This document shows, in pieces, positions 1 through 9,301 of a DNA stretch of 64,000 nt; position 1 is the first letter of the stretch; each line of letters begins with the position of its first letter. Under the pieces are notes generated by a model. The model did no database searches. It was not told the origin of the DNA and was given only the letters and a program-made list of their open reading frames with translations. Source of the DNA: Phaeobacter inhibens DSM 16374 (GTDB lineage Bacteria > Pseudomonadota > Alphaproteobacteria > Rhodobacterales > Rhodobacteraceae); NCBI RefSeq assembly GCF_000473105.1, contig NZ_KI421498.1, forward strand, positions 2,232,001-2,296,000, written 5' to 3'. Position numbers and translations under genes: made by a program.

Positions 1-877
1 AGATCACCTTGCTCACCATGATCCCCGCGTTGCCCGCAATCAGGCGCCCCGGTTCAATCTCGATCTCACACCCAAGGTGGCCCAGTGTGCGCTGCACCAT
101 GGCACCATATTCCACCGGCAGCGGCGGTGTATCGTTGGAGCGGGTGTAGGGAATGCCCAAGCCACCGCCGAGATCCAGCCGATGAATGTCATGCCCGTCA
201 GCGCGCAACTGTTCGGTCAACTCCGCAACCTTCTGATACGCCAGTTCAAACGGCGCCAACTCGGTCAGCTGGGAACCGATATGAACATCGATGCCAATCA
301 CCTTCAGCCCCGGCAGGCTGGCGGCCCGGGCATAGACTTCCCGCGCGCGGGCAATTGGAATGCCGAATTTGTTCTCGGACTTGCCGGTGGCGATCTTTGC
401 GTGGGTTTTGGCGTCCACGTCGGGGTTCACACGCACGGTGATGGGCGCAACCACGCCCAGCTCCAGCGCCACGGCGTTGATCACATCCATTTCCGGCTCG
501 GACTCAACGTTGAACTGGCGGATGCCTCCGCTAAGTGCGGTGCGGATTTCATCCTGCGTCTTACCAACGCCCGAGAACACGATCCTGTCACCCGGAACCC
601 CGGCAGCCTTGGCGCGCAGATATTCACCCTGGCTCACCACGTCCATTCCGGCTCCGGCCTGTGCCAGCGTTTTCAGGATCGCCTGATTGCTGGCCGCCTT
701 CATCGCGTAGCAGACCAGATGATCCATCCCCTTCAGTGCGTCGTCAAAAAGGTTGAAATGGCGCAGCAGCGTTGCGGTGGAGTACAGATAGAACGGGGTG
801 CCCACAGTGGCTGCGATCTCGGCCACCGGCACATCTTCGGCGTAAAGCGCGCCGTCACGATAGAGAAAATGATCCAT
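1..877 (-). CDS. lysA: Diaminopimelate decarboxylase, C-terminal part beyond the window
   Basis: Catalyses the last step of lysine synthesis, PLP-dependent decarboxylation of meso-diaminopimelate to L-lysine in the cytoplasm. The first 292 residues are present, starting at the ATG complementary to 875-877 (MDHFLYRDG). Visible fold III decarboxylase motifs are the PLP lysine in CYAMKAASN (about residue 60), HIGSQ, the phosphate-binding DLGGGLGIPY, and EPGR near the cut edge. The frame is open to base 1, so the catalytic Cys region lies outside. It follows argH and a small lipoprotein gene on the same strand, a common alphaproteobacterial arrangement. Identification is secure. Confidence 0.95.
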   Translation of the reverse strand, partial: MDHFLYRDGALYAEDVPVAEIAATVGTPFYLYSTATLLRHFNLFDDALKGMDHLVCYAMKAASNQAILKTLAQAGAGMDVVSQGEYLRAKAAGVPGDRIVFSGVGKTQDEIRTALSGGIRQFNVESEPEMDVINAVALELGVVAPITVRVNPDVDAKTHAKIATGKSENKFGIPIARAREVYARAASLPGLKVIGIDVHIGSQLTELAPFELAYQKVAELTEQLRADGHDIHRLDLGGGLGIPYTRSNDTPPLPVEYGAMVQRTLGHLGCEIEIEPGRLIAGNAGIMVSKVI

Positions 878-929
878 AGGTCGCGCTTAGACCAGAACCG
901 GGGCGCGGATCAAATGATTCCGCGCTGTA

Positions 930-1115
930 TCACACTCCAAGATAGACGCTGAGTGGCCCCTTGTGCAGGCCAAGACTGCCCCCCGCGTGTACACCGCTGC
1001 TGGAGACGCCAACGCCTGCATTCAGAGAGGGGCGCACCGGTTCGCCGTCAACACCACAGGCCGCAAGACCAGCGCAGACTGCCAGCGCACATAGGATCAG
1101 ACCAGGTTTTGCCAT
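930..1115 (-). CDS. Small lipoprotein between argH and lysA (LptM-like position)
   Basis: A 61-residue lipoprotein precursor. The signal peptide (MAKPGLILCALAVCAGLAAC) ends in lipobox LAAC, so the mature protein begins CGVDGEPVRP. A GAGG ribosome site lies about 8 bases before the ATG. Small lipoproteins with a CGxxGPL-type mature start sit beside lysA/dapF in many proteobacteria; the E. coli one is LptM (YifL), which helps mature the LPS transporter LptD. Here the start is CGVDGEP and the tail is Gly/Ser/Val-rich rather than Pro-rich, so kinship to LptM rests on position and lipobox only. It lies between argH and lysA on the same strand and is probably cotranscribed. Confidence 0.75.
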   Translation of the reverse strand: MAKPGLILCALAVCAGLAACGVDGEPVRPSLNAGVGVSSSGVHAGGSLGLHKGPLSVYLGV

Positions 1116-1196
1116 GATGACCTCTTTGACATTGGCGTCTTTTCAATTGGACGGCTGCGATCCGGTTTCGACCTCCTGACCGCAAACTTGCTGCCG

Positions 1197-2591
<1,395 letters not shown>

Positions 2592-2613
2592 GGTGTGGAA
2601 CCCCGGAGATAAT

Positions 2614-3177
2614 ATGCGTCTGTTACGTCAGCTTTCCCTTTATATGGCCCTGACCTTGGGTGCAAATGCCGCCTTGGCCGCCGATCCGGCCGTGCTGGCG
2701 GATATGCGACAGGGTGATATGAAAAAATTGGTGCTACATAGCGCCCCAAAACCTGTTTCCAGCGCAGAGTTTCAGCTGGCGGACGGCGCTGGCGCCGCGA
2801 CGTTGGGGGATTACAAAGGTAAGATCGTGCTGCTGAACTTCTGGGCCACCTGGTGCGCGCCCTGCCGCAAGGAGATGCCCCAGCTGTCAGAGCTGCAAGA
2901 GGAATTTGGCGGTGACGAGTTCGAGGTACTAACCCTAGCCACCGGACGCAACTCGCCTGCCGGTATCCAGAAGTTCTTTGACGATACCGGCATCACCAAC
3001 CTCCCCCGCCATCAGGACCCCCGGCAGGCCGTAGCACGCGAAATGGCGGTGCTGGGTCTGCCGATTACCGTTCTGCTCAACCGCGAGGGCGAGGAAATCG
3101 CACGGCTGCGCGGCGATGCTGAATGGAACTCCGACAGTGCCAAAACCATCATCCGGGCGCTGATCGCCTCTGACTGA
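2614..3177 (+). CDS. Secreted TlpA/redoxin-family thioredoxin-like protein
   Basis: Thiol-disulfide oxidoreductase with a thioredoxin fold, probably periplasmic. The ATG at 2614 is chosen because a GGAG lies about 7 bases upstream and the protein then starts with a clean signal peptide ([22 protein letters not shown]); the earlier ATG at 2590 overlaps the argH start and has no such site. The redox motif is [16 protein letters not shown] (CAPC near residue 83). About 187 residues, TlpA-like. Family members reduce apocytochromes, copper-chaperone thiols or oxidase assembly factors; the specific partner cannot be read here. Divergent from argH. Confidence 0.88.
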   Translation: MRLLRQLSLYMALTLGANAALAADPAVLADMRQGDMKKLVLHSAPKPVSSAEFQLADGAGAATLGDYKGKIVLLNFWATWCAPCRKEMPQLSELQEEFGGDEFEVLTLATGRNSPAGIQKFFDDTGITNLPRHQDPRQAVAREMAVLGLPITVLLNREGEEIARLRGDAEWNSDSAKTIIRALIASD

Positions 3178-3204
3178 ACCTCAGGGCAATCGTCAGCCGA
3201 ACTT

Positions 3205-3230
3205 CCGGCCTGGGAGAGTACTCAGGCCGG
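3205..3230 (+). terminator. GC-rich hairpin after the TlpA-like gene
   Basis: An 8-bp perfect stem (CCGGCCTG / CAGGCCGG) with a 10-base loop lies 28 bases after the thioredoxin-like stop codon. There is no proper T-run after it, so it is only a possible or Rho-assisted terminator. Confidence 0.35.
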
Positions 3231-3262
3231 TTGACCCAACGCCACCTTTGACAGGACCGCGA

Positions 3263-3291
3263 CCCTGCCGCCAATCTCGGTGGCAGGGAGG
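3263..3291 (+). promoter_or_regulatory. Hairpin overlapping the ribosome binding site of the next gene
   Basis: CCCTGCCGCC (3263-3272) can pair over 10 bp, with one G-U, with GGTGGCAGGG (3279-3288). The 3' arm includes the first bases of the Shine-Dalgarno GGGAGG (3286-3291) of the gene starting at 3294/3297. Such pairing would partly hide the ribosome site. This is sequence-level inference only. Confidence 0.35.
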
Positions 3292-3296
3292 ATATG

Positions 3297-3737
3297 ATGC
3301 CGCTGGAGATCCTGGTCACAATGGTGCTCGTGGGCATTATTGTCATAGCTATTCTGCTTCATTTCACCGGCTGGTCCGCGCCAGTGCTCATGACGCGCGA
3401 GACAGCCTCTAAGGCATGGTCCCGCCACGATCCCGACTCACGGATTCTTGATGCCCGGCCAAGCACCATTGCCCATGCTGCACTGATCGACACGGATAAG
3501 GGGCTTGGACTGGTCTGGTGTTTTGGCGCCGATACGATCGCACGCCCGCTTGCTGAGTGCAGCCTTGTAGATCACGCCCAAGGGCTCCGGATTCGATTCG
3601 CCGATTTCGCCACCCCATCGGTGCTGCTGCGCCTGTCCGATAAAGAACGCGAGGACTGGCGCAGCCAGATCCTGGCTGCGAGCAAGTCCCCACAGCCCCC
3701 GGCCGCCACAGAACAGAGAGAACAGACACATGCCTGA
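3297..3737 (+). CDS. Small membrane-anchored protein of unknown function
   Basis: About 146 residues with one N-terminal membrane helix (roughly residues 4-24, EILVTMVLVGIIVIAILLHF), then a soluble part. Two ATG codons lie in tandem at 3294 and 3297; GGGAGG sits only 2 bases before the first and 5 before the second, so 3297 is preferred. The Pro/Glu-rich end (PQPPAATEQREQTHA) overlaps the start of the hydroxylase gene by 8 bases, so the two are almost surely translated together. I do not recognise the soluble domain. The operon link suggests a role tied to the hydroxylase at the membrane. Confidence 0.75.
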   Translation: MPLEILVTMVLVGIIVIAILLHFTGWSAPVLMTRETASKAWSRHDPDSRILDARPSTIAHAALIDTDKGLGLVWCFGADTIARPLAECSLVDHAQGLRIRFADFATPSVLLRLSDKEREDWRSQILAASKSPQPPAATEQREQTHA

Positions 3738-4659
3738 TACGATCTCATACCCTGATGTCACCCAATGGGCCGTTCCCTTTTTCATCGCGGCCATTTTGGC
3801 GGAGTTTCTCTGGATCGCGATCAAACGGCGGGGCGGGCGCTACGAAACCCGTGATGCTGTCACCTCTCTGGTAATGGGGGCGGGCAGCGTTGCCTCCGGC
3901 ATTGCGCTCGGTTTCATCGCTTGGGCGTTTTTCATGCTGCTGTGGCAGATCACGCCGCTGGACCTCGGCACTTCGGTCTGGGTGATTGCATTGTGTTTTG
4001 TTCTTGATGACCTGCGCTACTACTGGGTGCATCGTTTTGGGCATCGGGTGCGCTGGGTCTGGGCCAGCCATGTCAATCATCACTCCAGCCAGCACTACAA
4101 CCTGACCACAGCGTTGCGGCAGACCTGGACCGGCACCTTTACCTTCATGATGGTGGTACGCGCGCCTCTGGTGCTTCTGGGGTTCCACCCGGCCATGGTG
4201 CTTTTCGTCGGGGGGATTAATCTGGTCTATCAGTTCTGGATCCACACCGAAGCAATTGGCCGTATGCCGCGCTGGTTCGAGGCGGTGATGAACACGCCCA
4301 GTCACCACCGTGCCCATCACGGACGCAACCCACGCTATCTCGATTGCAACTATGCCGGCGTCTTCATCGTCTGGGACAAGATATTTGGTACCTTCGTTCC
4401 TGAACAAGACCACGACCGCCCGGATTACGGTCTGGTCCACAACATTGGCACCTTCAATCCTCTGCGTGTGGCTTTTCACGAATGGGCCAGTATTTTCAAG
4501 GACATGACACAACCCGGCCTGACGCCACGACAGCGGCTTCTCTACGCAGTCGCGCCACCTGGTTACAGCCACGATGGCAGCCGTGACAGCTCAGAGACGA
4601 TCCGCGCCAAACATCTGCAGCGCCATCCCGAGGACATTGGCAGCGCCGGATTCGACTAG
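3730..4659 (+). CDS. Sterol desaturase / fatty acid hydroxylase family membrane enzyme
   Basis: An integral-membrane di-iron oxygenase of 309 residues. The family's histidine clusters are all present: HRFGH (101-105), HVNHH (114-118), a His in WIHTEAIG (near 172) and HHRAHH (192-197), followed by the typical GTFVPE stretch. N-terminal hydrophobic helices lie around residues 14-30 and 48-95. Members hydroxylate or desaturate lipid alkyl chains, sterols or carotenoids; the substrate here is not determinable. The gene overlaps the small membrane protein upstream by 8 bases. Confidence 0.9.
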   Translation: MPDTISYPDVTQWAVPFFIAAILAEFLWIAIKRRGGRYETRDAVTSLVMGAGSVASGIALGFIAWAFFMLLWQITPLDLGTSVWVIALCFVLDDLRYYWVHRFGHRVRWVWASHVNHHSSQHYNLTTALRQTWTGTFTFMMVVRAPLVLLGFHPAMVLFVGGINLVYQFWIHTEAIGRMPRWFEAVMNTPSHHRAHHGRNPRYLDCNYAGVFIVWDKIFGTFVPEQDHDRPDYGLVHNIGTFNPLRVAFHEWASIFKDMTQPGLTPRQRLLYAVAPPGYSHDGSRDSSETIRAKHLQRHPEDIGSAGFD

Positions 4660-4780
4660 ACCTGAGCGCTGCCTCTCAATTTGGGTAAAATTCTCCCTTT
4701 AATCCAAGCGCAACGCTTTTGCGTCAAGGTGACGCCTGATCCATATTGATCAGACTACGCCAGTGCCAAGGGATATACCC

Positions 4781-5623
4781 GTGAAGAAGAAGCAAAAGGT
4801 CATGGCCGACATGCCGGAAGGCGGGGAAAACCCGCTGACCTCTGCGGTCGTCTCGCGCGATCGGTCGACCCTCGACATGGTCAGCGATGCTATTCGCCAC
4901 AATCAGACCATGCTCGCCTATCAGCCCATCATGCAGGCCATGCCGCCACAGGGGGTTGCCCTCTACGAGGGGTATATCCGTGTTCTCGACTCGACGGGCC
5001 GTGTGATCCCCGCACGCGACTTCATGCCATTGGTTGAGGATAAAGAGGAAGGCCGCGAACTGGACTGCCTCGCACTGGAACATGGCCTGAAGGCGCTCGC
5101 GCGCAGTCCCAATATCCGGCTCTCCATCAACATGTCAGCGCGATCTATCGGCTATCGGCGCTGGATGCGAGTTCTGGAGCGGCACCTGAAGAAAGATCTC
5201 ACGCTGGGTGAGCGGTTGATGCTTGAGATCAACGAAGCGTCTGCGATGGCAACGCCTGAACTTGTGATCGATTTCATTGACCGGATGCAGAAACATGGCA
5301 TCGCCTTCGCGCTTGATAACTTTGGTGCGGGAGCAACCGCCGTCAGTTATTTCCGCCAATTCTTCTTCGATGCGGTTAAAATTGACGGGCAGTTCGTGCG
5401 CCGCATCCATGCCAGTCACGACAATCAGGCAGTTGTCCGTGCATTGGTCGGGATCGCCAAGCAATTTGACATGCTTGTGGTTGCCGAATCCGTAGAAAGC
5501 CCTGCGGATGCAGAATTCCTGATCTCAATTGGGATTGATTGTCTGCAAGGCTATCTGTTCGGCGCCCCCTCCGTCAGCCCGCCGTGGCTGGAAGAGCTGC
5601 GGGAAAACAGCCGCGCCTCTTGA
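4781..5623 (+). CDS. EAL-domain protein with degenerate catalytic motifs
   Basis: An EAL domain (cyclic di-GMP phosphodiesterase fold) covering nearly the whole protein, with no GGDEF or sensor domain. The GTG at 4781 is preferred because AAGGGA lies 7-8 bases upstream; GTG 4763 and ATG 4802 are in frame but less supported. Kept: YQPI, the signature Glu (as EGY instead of EAL), SINMS, LEINE, KID, AESVE and LQGYLFG. Changed: the DDFGTG metal site reads DNFGAG, so the second metal-binding Asp is Asn. That makes strong phosphodiesterase activity doubtful; it may bind cyclic di-GMP or a protein partner. Monocistronic by position. Confidence 0.85.
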   Translation: MKKKQKVMADMPEGGENPLTSAVVSRDRSTLDMVSDAIRHNQTMLAYQPIMQAMPPQGVALYEGYIRVLDSTGRVIPARDFMPLVEDKEEGRELDCLALEHGLKALARSPNIRLSINMSARSIGYRRWMRVLERHLKKDLTLGERLMLEINEASAMATPELVIDFIDRMQKHGIAFALDNFGAGATAVSYFRQFFFDAVKIDGQFVRRIHASHDNQAVVRALVGIAKQFDMLVVAESVESPADAEFLISIGIDCLQGYLFGAPSVSPPWLEELRENSRAS

Positions 5624-5713
5624 ACGCCGCCAACCTGTTATCCACCACCTAGTCAGAATTGGCCGATTCTCGCTCCGGGTGGGATCGCCTCAAGGCCGCG
5701 TTGAATTGATTGC

Positions 5714-5742
5714 TTGGCAAATGCACGGGCCTGCCACAATAT
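5714..5742 (+). promoter_or_regulatory. Possible phaA promoter
   Basis: TTGGCA (5714-5719) and CAATAT (5737-5742) are separated by 17 bases, about 180 bases before phaA. The -35 matches 5 of 6 consensus bases, the -10 only 3 of 6. The rest of 5624-5921 holds no convincing gene. Confidence 0.25.
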
Positions 5743-5796
5743 ATTCCCCATAGTATTGATTGACACAGGCTCTCCCTGTGGGACACCTTGCGCGTG

Positions 5797-5808
5797 CTGC
5801 ACCTGCAG
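5797..5808 (+). promoter_or_regulatory. CTGC-N4-GCAG palindrome before phaA
   Basis: CTGCACCTGCAG is a CTGC/GCAG inverted pair. PhaR repressors of Paracoccus and Rhodobacter are described as binding CTGC...GCAG-type sites near pha genes, so this may be a PhaR site. Only one copy was noticed; a chance occurrence in GC-rich DNA is possible. Confidence 0.3.
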
Positions 5809-5921
5809 CGAGATACACAGCCTGTCTCAGAAAAGGCAGGGGATCCCGGTTGCTGCGGCTGCGAAGAAGTGGACTGCTCAGTTGGCCTCCCGGGACTATG
5901 AATGGCAGAGGACCCTAACTG

Positions 5922-7097
5922 ATGACTAATGTAGTAATTGCATCCGCCGCACGCACCGCCGTCGGCAGCTTTGGTGGCGCATTCGCCAAGACCCCCGCAC
6001 ATGACCTCGGCGCTGCGGTGCTGCAAGCTGTTGTCGAACGCGCCGGGATCGACAAATCCGAAGTCTCAGAGACCATTCTGGGCCAAGTGCTGACTGCAGC
6101 GCAGGGGCAGAACCCAGCCCGCCAGGCACATATCAACGCTGGGCTCCCTCAGGAATCCGCGGCTTGGAGCCTCAACCAGGTCTGCGGATCGGGGCTGCGG
6201 GCCGTGGCATTGGCTGCACAGCACATTCAGCTGGGCGACGCTGCCATCGTCTGCGCGGGCGGTCAGGAAAATATGACACTCTCGCCGCATGCTGCAAATC
6301 TTCGTGCTGGTCACAAGATGGGCGATATGAGCTATATCGATACCATGATCCGCGATGGCCTTTGGGACGCTTTCAACGGCTACCATATGGGCCAGACCGC
6401 TGAGAATGTTGCTGAAAAATGGCAGATCTCCCGCGAGATGCAGGATGAATTCGCCGTTGCCAGCCAGAACAAGGCCGAAGCGGCACAGAAGGCGGGCAAA
6501 TTCGCCGATGAAATCGCAGCCTTCACCGTCAAGACCCGTAAGGGCGATATCATTGTGGATCAGGATGAATACATCCGCCATGGTGCTACGATCGAAGCCA
6601 TGCAAAAATTGCGCCCCGCCTTCGCCAAGGATGGTTCGGTCACCGCCGCCAATGCCTCCGGCCTCAATGATGGTGCCGCCGCTACTCTGCTGATGAGTGC
6701 GGATGACGCCGAAAAGCGCGGCATAGAGCCTCTGGCGCGGATTGCCTCCTATGCCACCGCGGGGCTGGATCCGTCGATCATGGGTGTCGGCCCGATCTAC
6801 GCCTCCCGTAAGGCACTGGAAAAGGCAGGCTGGTCCGTTGATGACCTTGATCTGGTGGAGGCGAACGAAGCCTTCGCAGCCCAGGCCTGCGCCGTGAACA
6901 AGGATATGGGCTGGGATCCGGCAATCGTGAACGTCAACGGCGGCGCCATCGCCATTGGTCACCCGATTGGGGCCTCTGGTTGCCGGGTTCTCAATACGCT
7001 GCTGTTCGAAATGAAGCGGCGCGACGCAAAGAAAGGGCTGGCAACCCTTTGCATTGGTGGCGGCATGGGTGTCGCCATGTGCGTGGAGCGCCCCTGA
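5922..7097 (+). CDS. phaA: Acetyl-CoA C-acetyltransferase (beta-ketothiolase)
   Basis: Condenses two acetyl-CoA to acetoacetyl-CoA, the first step of polyhydroxybutyrate synthesis, and can run in reverse. The 391 residues match thiolase II length. The nucleophilic Cys is C88 in NQVCGSG; the catalytic His is in GHPIGASG (near 350) and the second Cys in CIGGGMG (near 378). AGAGGA lies 9-10 bases before the ATG. The gene ends in a strong terminator and is followed by phaB, which has its own promoter-like region, so the pair may be separately tuned. Confidence 0.95.
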   Translation: MTNVVIASAARTAVGSFGGAFAKTPAHDLGAAVLQAVVERAGIDKSEVSETILGQVLTAAQGQNPARQAHINAGLPQESAAWSLNQVCGSGLRAVALAAQHIQLGDAAIVCAGGQENMTLSPHAANLRAGHKMGDMSYIDTMIRDGLWDAFNGYHMGQTAENVAEKWQISREMQDEFAVASQNKAEAAQKAGKFADEIAAFTVKTRKGDIIVDQDEYIRHGATIEAMQKLRPAFAKDGSVTAANASGLNDGAAATLLMSADDAEKRGIEPLARIASYATAGLDPSIMGVGPIYASRKALEKAGWSVDDLDLVEANEAFAAQACAVNKDMGWDPAIVNVNGGAIAIGHPIGASGCRVLNTLLFEMKRRDAKKGLATLCIGGGMGVAMCVERP

Positions 7098-7119
7098 GGC
7101 GCAGACTGCTGACCATATC

Positions 7120-7145
7120 AAGGGCGCCCCTGTGGCGCCCTTTTC
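7120..7145 (+). terminator. Intrinsic terminator after phaA
   Basis: A perfect 9-bp stem AAGGGCGCC / GGCGCCCTT with a 5-base loop, followed by a short T-run, 23 bases after the phaA stop. Confidence 0.85.
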
Positions 7146-7226
7146 TATCTCTGGTGTATTTTGCGATGGCTTTGCGGAGGAGGCGACGCGACGTCCAACT
7201 CAATATCGATCTGAGACACACCCTTT

Positions 7227-7247
7227 TGCGACGCAATATAATTGCGT
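7227..7247 (+). promoter_or_regulatory. Palindromic operator over the -10 box of phaB
   Basis: ACGCAAT-ATA-ATTGCGT (7231-7247) is a perfect inverted repeat with 7-base arms, and TTGCG-A-CGCAA (7227-7237) shares its left arm, giving three TTGCG/CGCAA half-sites. A perfect TATAAT (7237-7242) sits inside the palindrome. The matching -35 is weak. A protein bound here would block RNA polymerase, so a repressor site is likely; the regulator is not identified. Confidence 0.5.
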
Positions 7248-7302
7248 ATTTCAAAACGAAATAGTAGCAAGATTACCAAGCTAAATAACGGAGGATTTTT
7301 CC

Positions 7303-8025
7303 ATGGCACGTAACGCACTCGTCACCGGCGGCTCTCGCGGCATCGGCGCAGCAATTTCTCAGGCGCTGAAGGCGGAGGGTTACACGGTAGCGGCGACCTA
7401 TGCCGGCAATGATGAGGCAGCCGCGAAGTTCACCGAAGAGACCGGCATCAAAACCTACAAATGGGACGTTGCCAGCTATGAGGATAGCGCCGCCGGAATC
7501 GCCAAGGTCGAAGCGGATATCGGCCCCATCGACATTGTGGTCGCCAATGCCGGCATCACCCGCGACGCCCCGTTCCACAAGATGACGCCGGAGCAATGGC
7601 AGCAGGTGATCGACACCAATCTCACCGGTGTGTTCAACACCGTGCACCCGATCTGGCCCGGTATGCGTGAGCGCAAATTTGGCCGCGTTATCGTGATTTC
7701 CTCAATCAACGGGCAAAAGGGTCAGTTTGCTCAGGTGAACTATGCCGCAACCAAAGCCGGTGACCTTGGCATTGTGAAATCCCTAGCTCAAGAAGGCGCG
7801 CGCGCGGGCATCACCGCCAACGCCATCTGCCCCGGCTATATCGCTACTGAGATGGTGATGGCCGTTCCCGAGAAAGTCCGCGAATCGATCATCAGCCAGA
7901 TTCCGGCAGGTCGCTTGGGTGAACCCGAAGAAATCGCCCGCTGTGTCGCCTTCCTCGCCTCAGAGGATTCAGGCTTTATCAACGGATCAACCATCTCCGC
8001 AAACGGCGCGCAGTTCTTCGTCTAA
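7303..8025 (+). CDS. phaB: Acetoacetyl-CoA reductase
   Basis: An NADPH-dependent short-chain dehydrogenase that makes (R)-3-hydroxybutyryl-CoA for polyhydroxybutyrate. The 240 residues match PhaB. Motifs: cofactor site TGGSRGIG (residues 7-14), NAG in VVANAGIT, catalytic Ser in ISSINGQKGQ, YAATK (Tyr/Lys), then the PGYIATEMV loop. A strong ribosome site (ACGGAGG) lies 7-8 bases before the ATG. No PHA synthase or phasin gene is in the window. Confidence 0.95.
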   Translation: MARNALVTGGSRGIGAAISQALKAEGYTVAATYAGNDEAAAKFTEETGIKTYKWDVASYEDSAAGIAKVEADIGPIDIVVANAGITRDAPFHKMTPEQWQQVIDTNLTGVFNTVHPIWPGMRERKFGRVIVISSINGQKGQFAQVNYAATKAGDLGIVKSLAQEGARAGITANAICPGYIATEMVMAVPEKVRESIISQIPAGRLGEPEEIARCVAFLASEDSGFINGSTISANGAQFFV

Positions 8026-8047
8026 GGCCCACAAAGCCAAAAACGGC

Positions 8048-8078
8048 AAGGGCCGACCCTACGGGTCGGCCCTTTTCC
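8048..8078 (+). terminator. Intrinsic terminator after phaB
   Basis: A perfect 12-bp stem AAGGGCCGACCC / GGGTCGGCCCTT with a 3-base loop and TTTT, 22 bases after phaB. It would also separate phaB from the leftward small gene that ends at 8100. Confidence 0.93.
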
Positions 8079-8099
8079 AATCCCGTAAAGACATGCGCG

Positions 8100-8246
8100 C
8101 TATGCCCAGCGGGAAATTCCTGCACCCACACGGCCAGTACGGCGGGATGCAAATAGACGAGCCCAGAGCGCCCGAAGGACCTGACCGCGTTCTTCATGCG
8201 CACGCTGCATGGCCAGTTTCACGGTACTATTGGCAGAATATTCCAT
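8100..8246 (-). CDS. 48-residue basic protein, divergent from a LysR gene
   Basis: A short gene starting at the ATG complementary to 8244-8246, with GGAGG 7-9 bases upstream. The product begins MEYSANSTVKLAMQRAHEER, continues through an Arg/Trp/Leu-rich helix (QVLRALWARLF) and ends RVGAGISRWA. It resembles in size and style the short uncharacterised Rhodobacteraceae proteins of the RSP_7527 type, but I assign that only tentatively. It lacks the DUF1127 motif. It is convergent with phaB and divergent from the LysR gene 113 bases away. Function unknown. Confidence 0.65.
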   Translation of the reverse strand: MEYSANSTVKLAMQRAHEERGQVLRALWARLFASRRTGRVGAGISRWA

Positions 8247-8359
8247 CGTTTCGGCCTCCATTCAGATCAGTGTTGCTAACTTGACCTCAATATGGCCCTT
8301 TCTTGCAAAAGCGACAAACGAGACTTTTCGCGGCTTCAGTTAAGTAATACTTATGTCGC

Positions 8360-9301
8360 ATGTCGGACCGTCTTCCCCCACTGACCGCGCTACGTGCCTT
8401 TGAGGCAGCCGCGCGCCACATGTCCTTCGCCAGGGCGGCGCAGGAGCTCAACGTGACTCCCGCTGCGCTATCGTTCCAGATAAAATCACTTGAAGAGCAT
8501 CTGGGCACGCCTGTGTTTCGTCGGCTAAACCGCGCAGTCGAGTTGACCGCCGCCGGAGCCACCTTGGCACCAGGAACCTCTGATGGGTTTCAGGCCCTAA
8601 CCGCTGCATGGCGCACGGCCCTACGCCTGCAAGACGACGGTGCCTTGACGGTCACGGCAGGCCCTGCCTTCACTGCGAAATGGCTGGCCCCCCGGTTCTA
8701 TGAATTTGCCCGCGCCCATCCGGAGATTGATCTTCGGTTCTCCGCCAGCCTGCGCCGGGTAGACCTGATACGCGACGATGTGGATGTCGCCATCCGCTTT
8801 GGCTATGGTCCCTACCCGGATGTCTATTCTATGCCGCTTCCGGTCGAATGGGTCATGCCAGTGATGACGCCGGAAATCGCCAGGCAATACCCCACTGTCG
8901 CCGCGCTGAAGGATGCGCCGCTGATCCATGATGATTCACTGAATTTCATGTCACCACTGCTCGATTGGGCAGCTTGGTTCAAGATGATGGGCGAAGAGTT
9001 CACCCCGATGCATGGCGCGCGCTTCAGCAACGCAGATCACGCGGTAGACGCGGCTTTGGCCGGTGCCGGAGTGGCCCTAGGGAGGCGGGCGCTGGTGGTG
9101 AAGGATATCGCCGAAGGACGGCTGGTTACGCCTTTCAGAACGGCACTGACAGGCAAGGCCCGCTTTAGCTTTCTGTGCCAAAAAGGAGCCGAGAACCGGC
9201 CCCAAATCGTCGCCTTCCGCGACTGGATACTCGCCGAGATTGAAAAGACGGCTGGGGTATCCGAAGGCTTGACTATTGTCTCGGTGGACAGCTTTACATG
9301 A
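8360..9301 (+). CDS. LysR-family transcriptional regulator, GcvA type
   Basis: A 313-residue DNA-binding regulator. The N-terminal winged helix reads LPPLTALRAFEAAARHMSF, followed by RAAQELNVTPAALSFQIKSL (recognition helix), typical of the GcvA/AmpR branch. The rest is a substrate-binding fold (residues about 95-300) that senses a small ligand. The stop overlaps the start of the broken exporter gene in an ATGA junction, so its former partner was probably that exporter. It may also control the small divergent gene at 8100-8246. Ligand unknown. Confidence 0.9.
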   Translation: MSDRLPPLTALRAFEAAARHMSFARAAQELNVTPAALSFQIKSLEEHLGTPVFRRLNRAVELTAAGATLAPGTSDGFQALTAAWRTALRLQDDGALTVTAGPAFTAKWLAPRFYEFARAHPEIDLRFSASLRRVDLIRDDVDVAIRFGYGPYPDVYSMPLPVEWVMPVMTPEIARQYPTVAALKDAPLIHDDSLNFMSPLLDWAAWFKMMGEEFTPMHGARFSNADHAVDAALAGAGVALGRRALVVKDIAEGRLVTPFRTALTGKARFSFLCQKGAENRPQIVAFRDWILAEIEKTAGVSEGLTIVSVDSFT

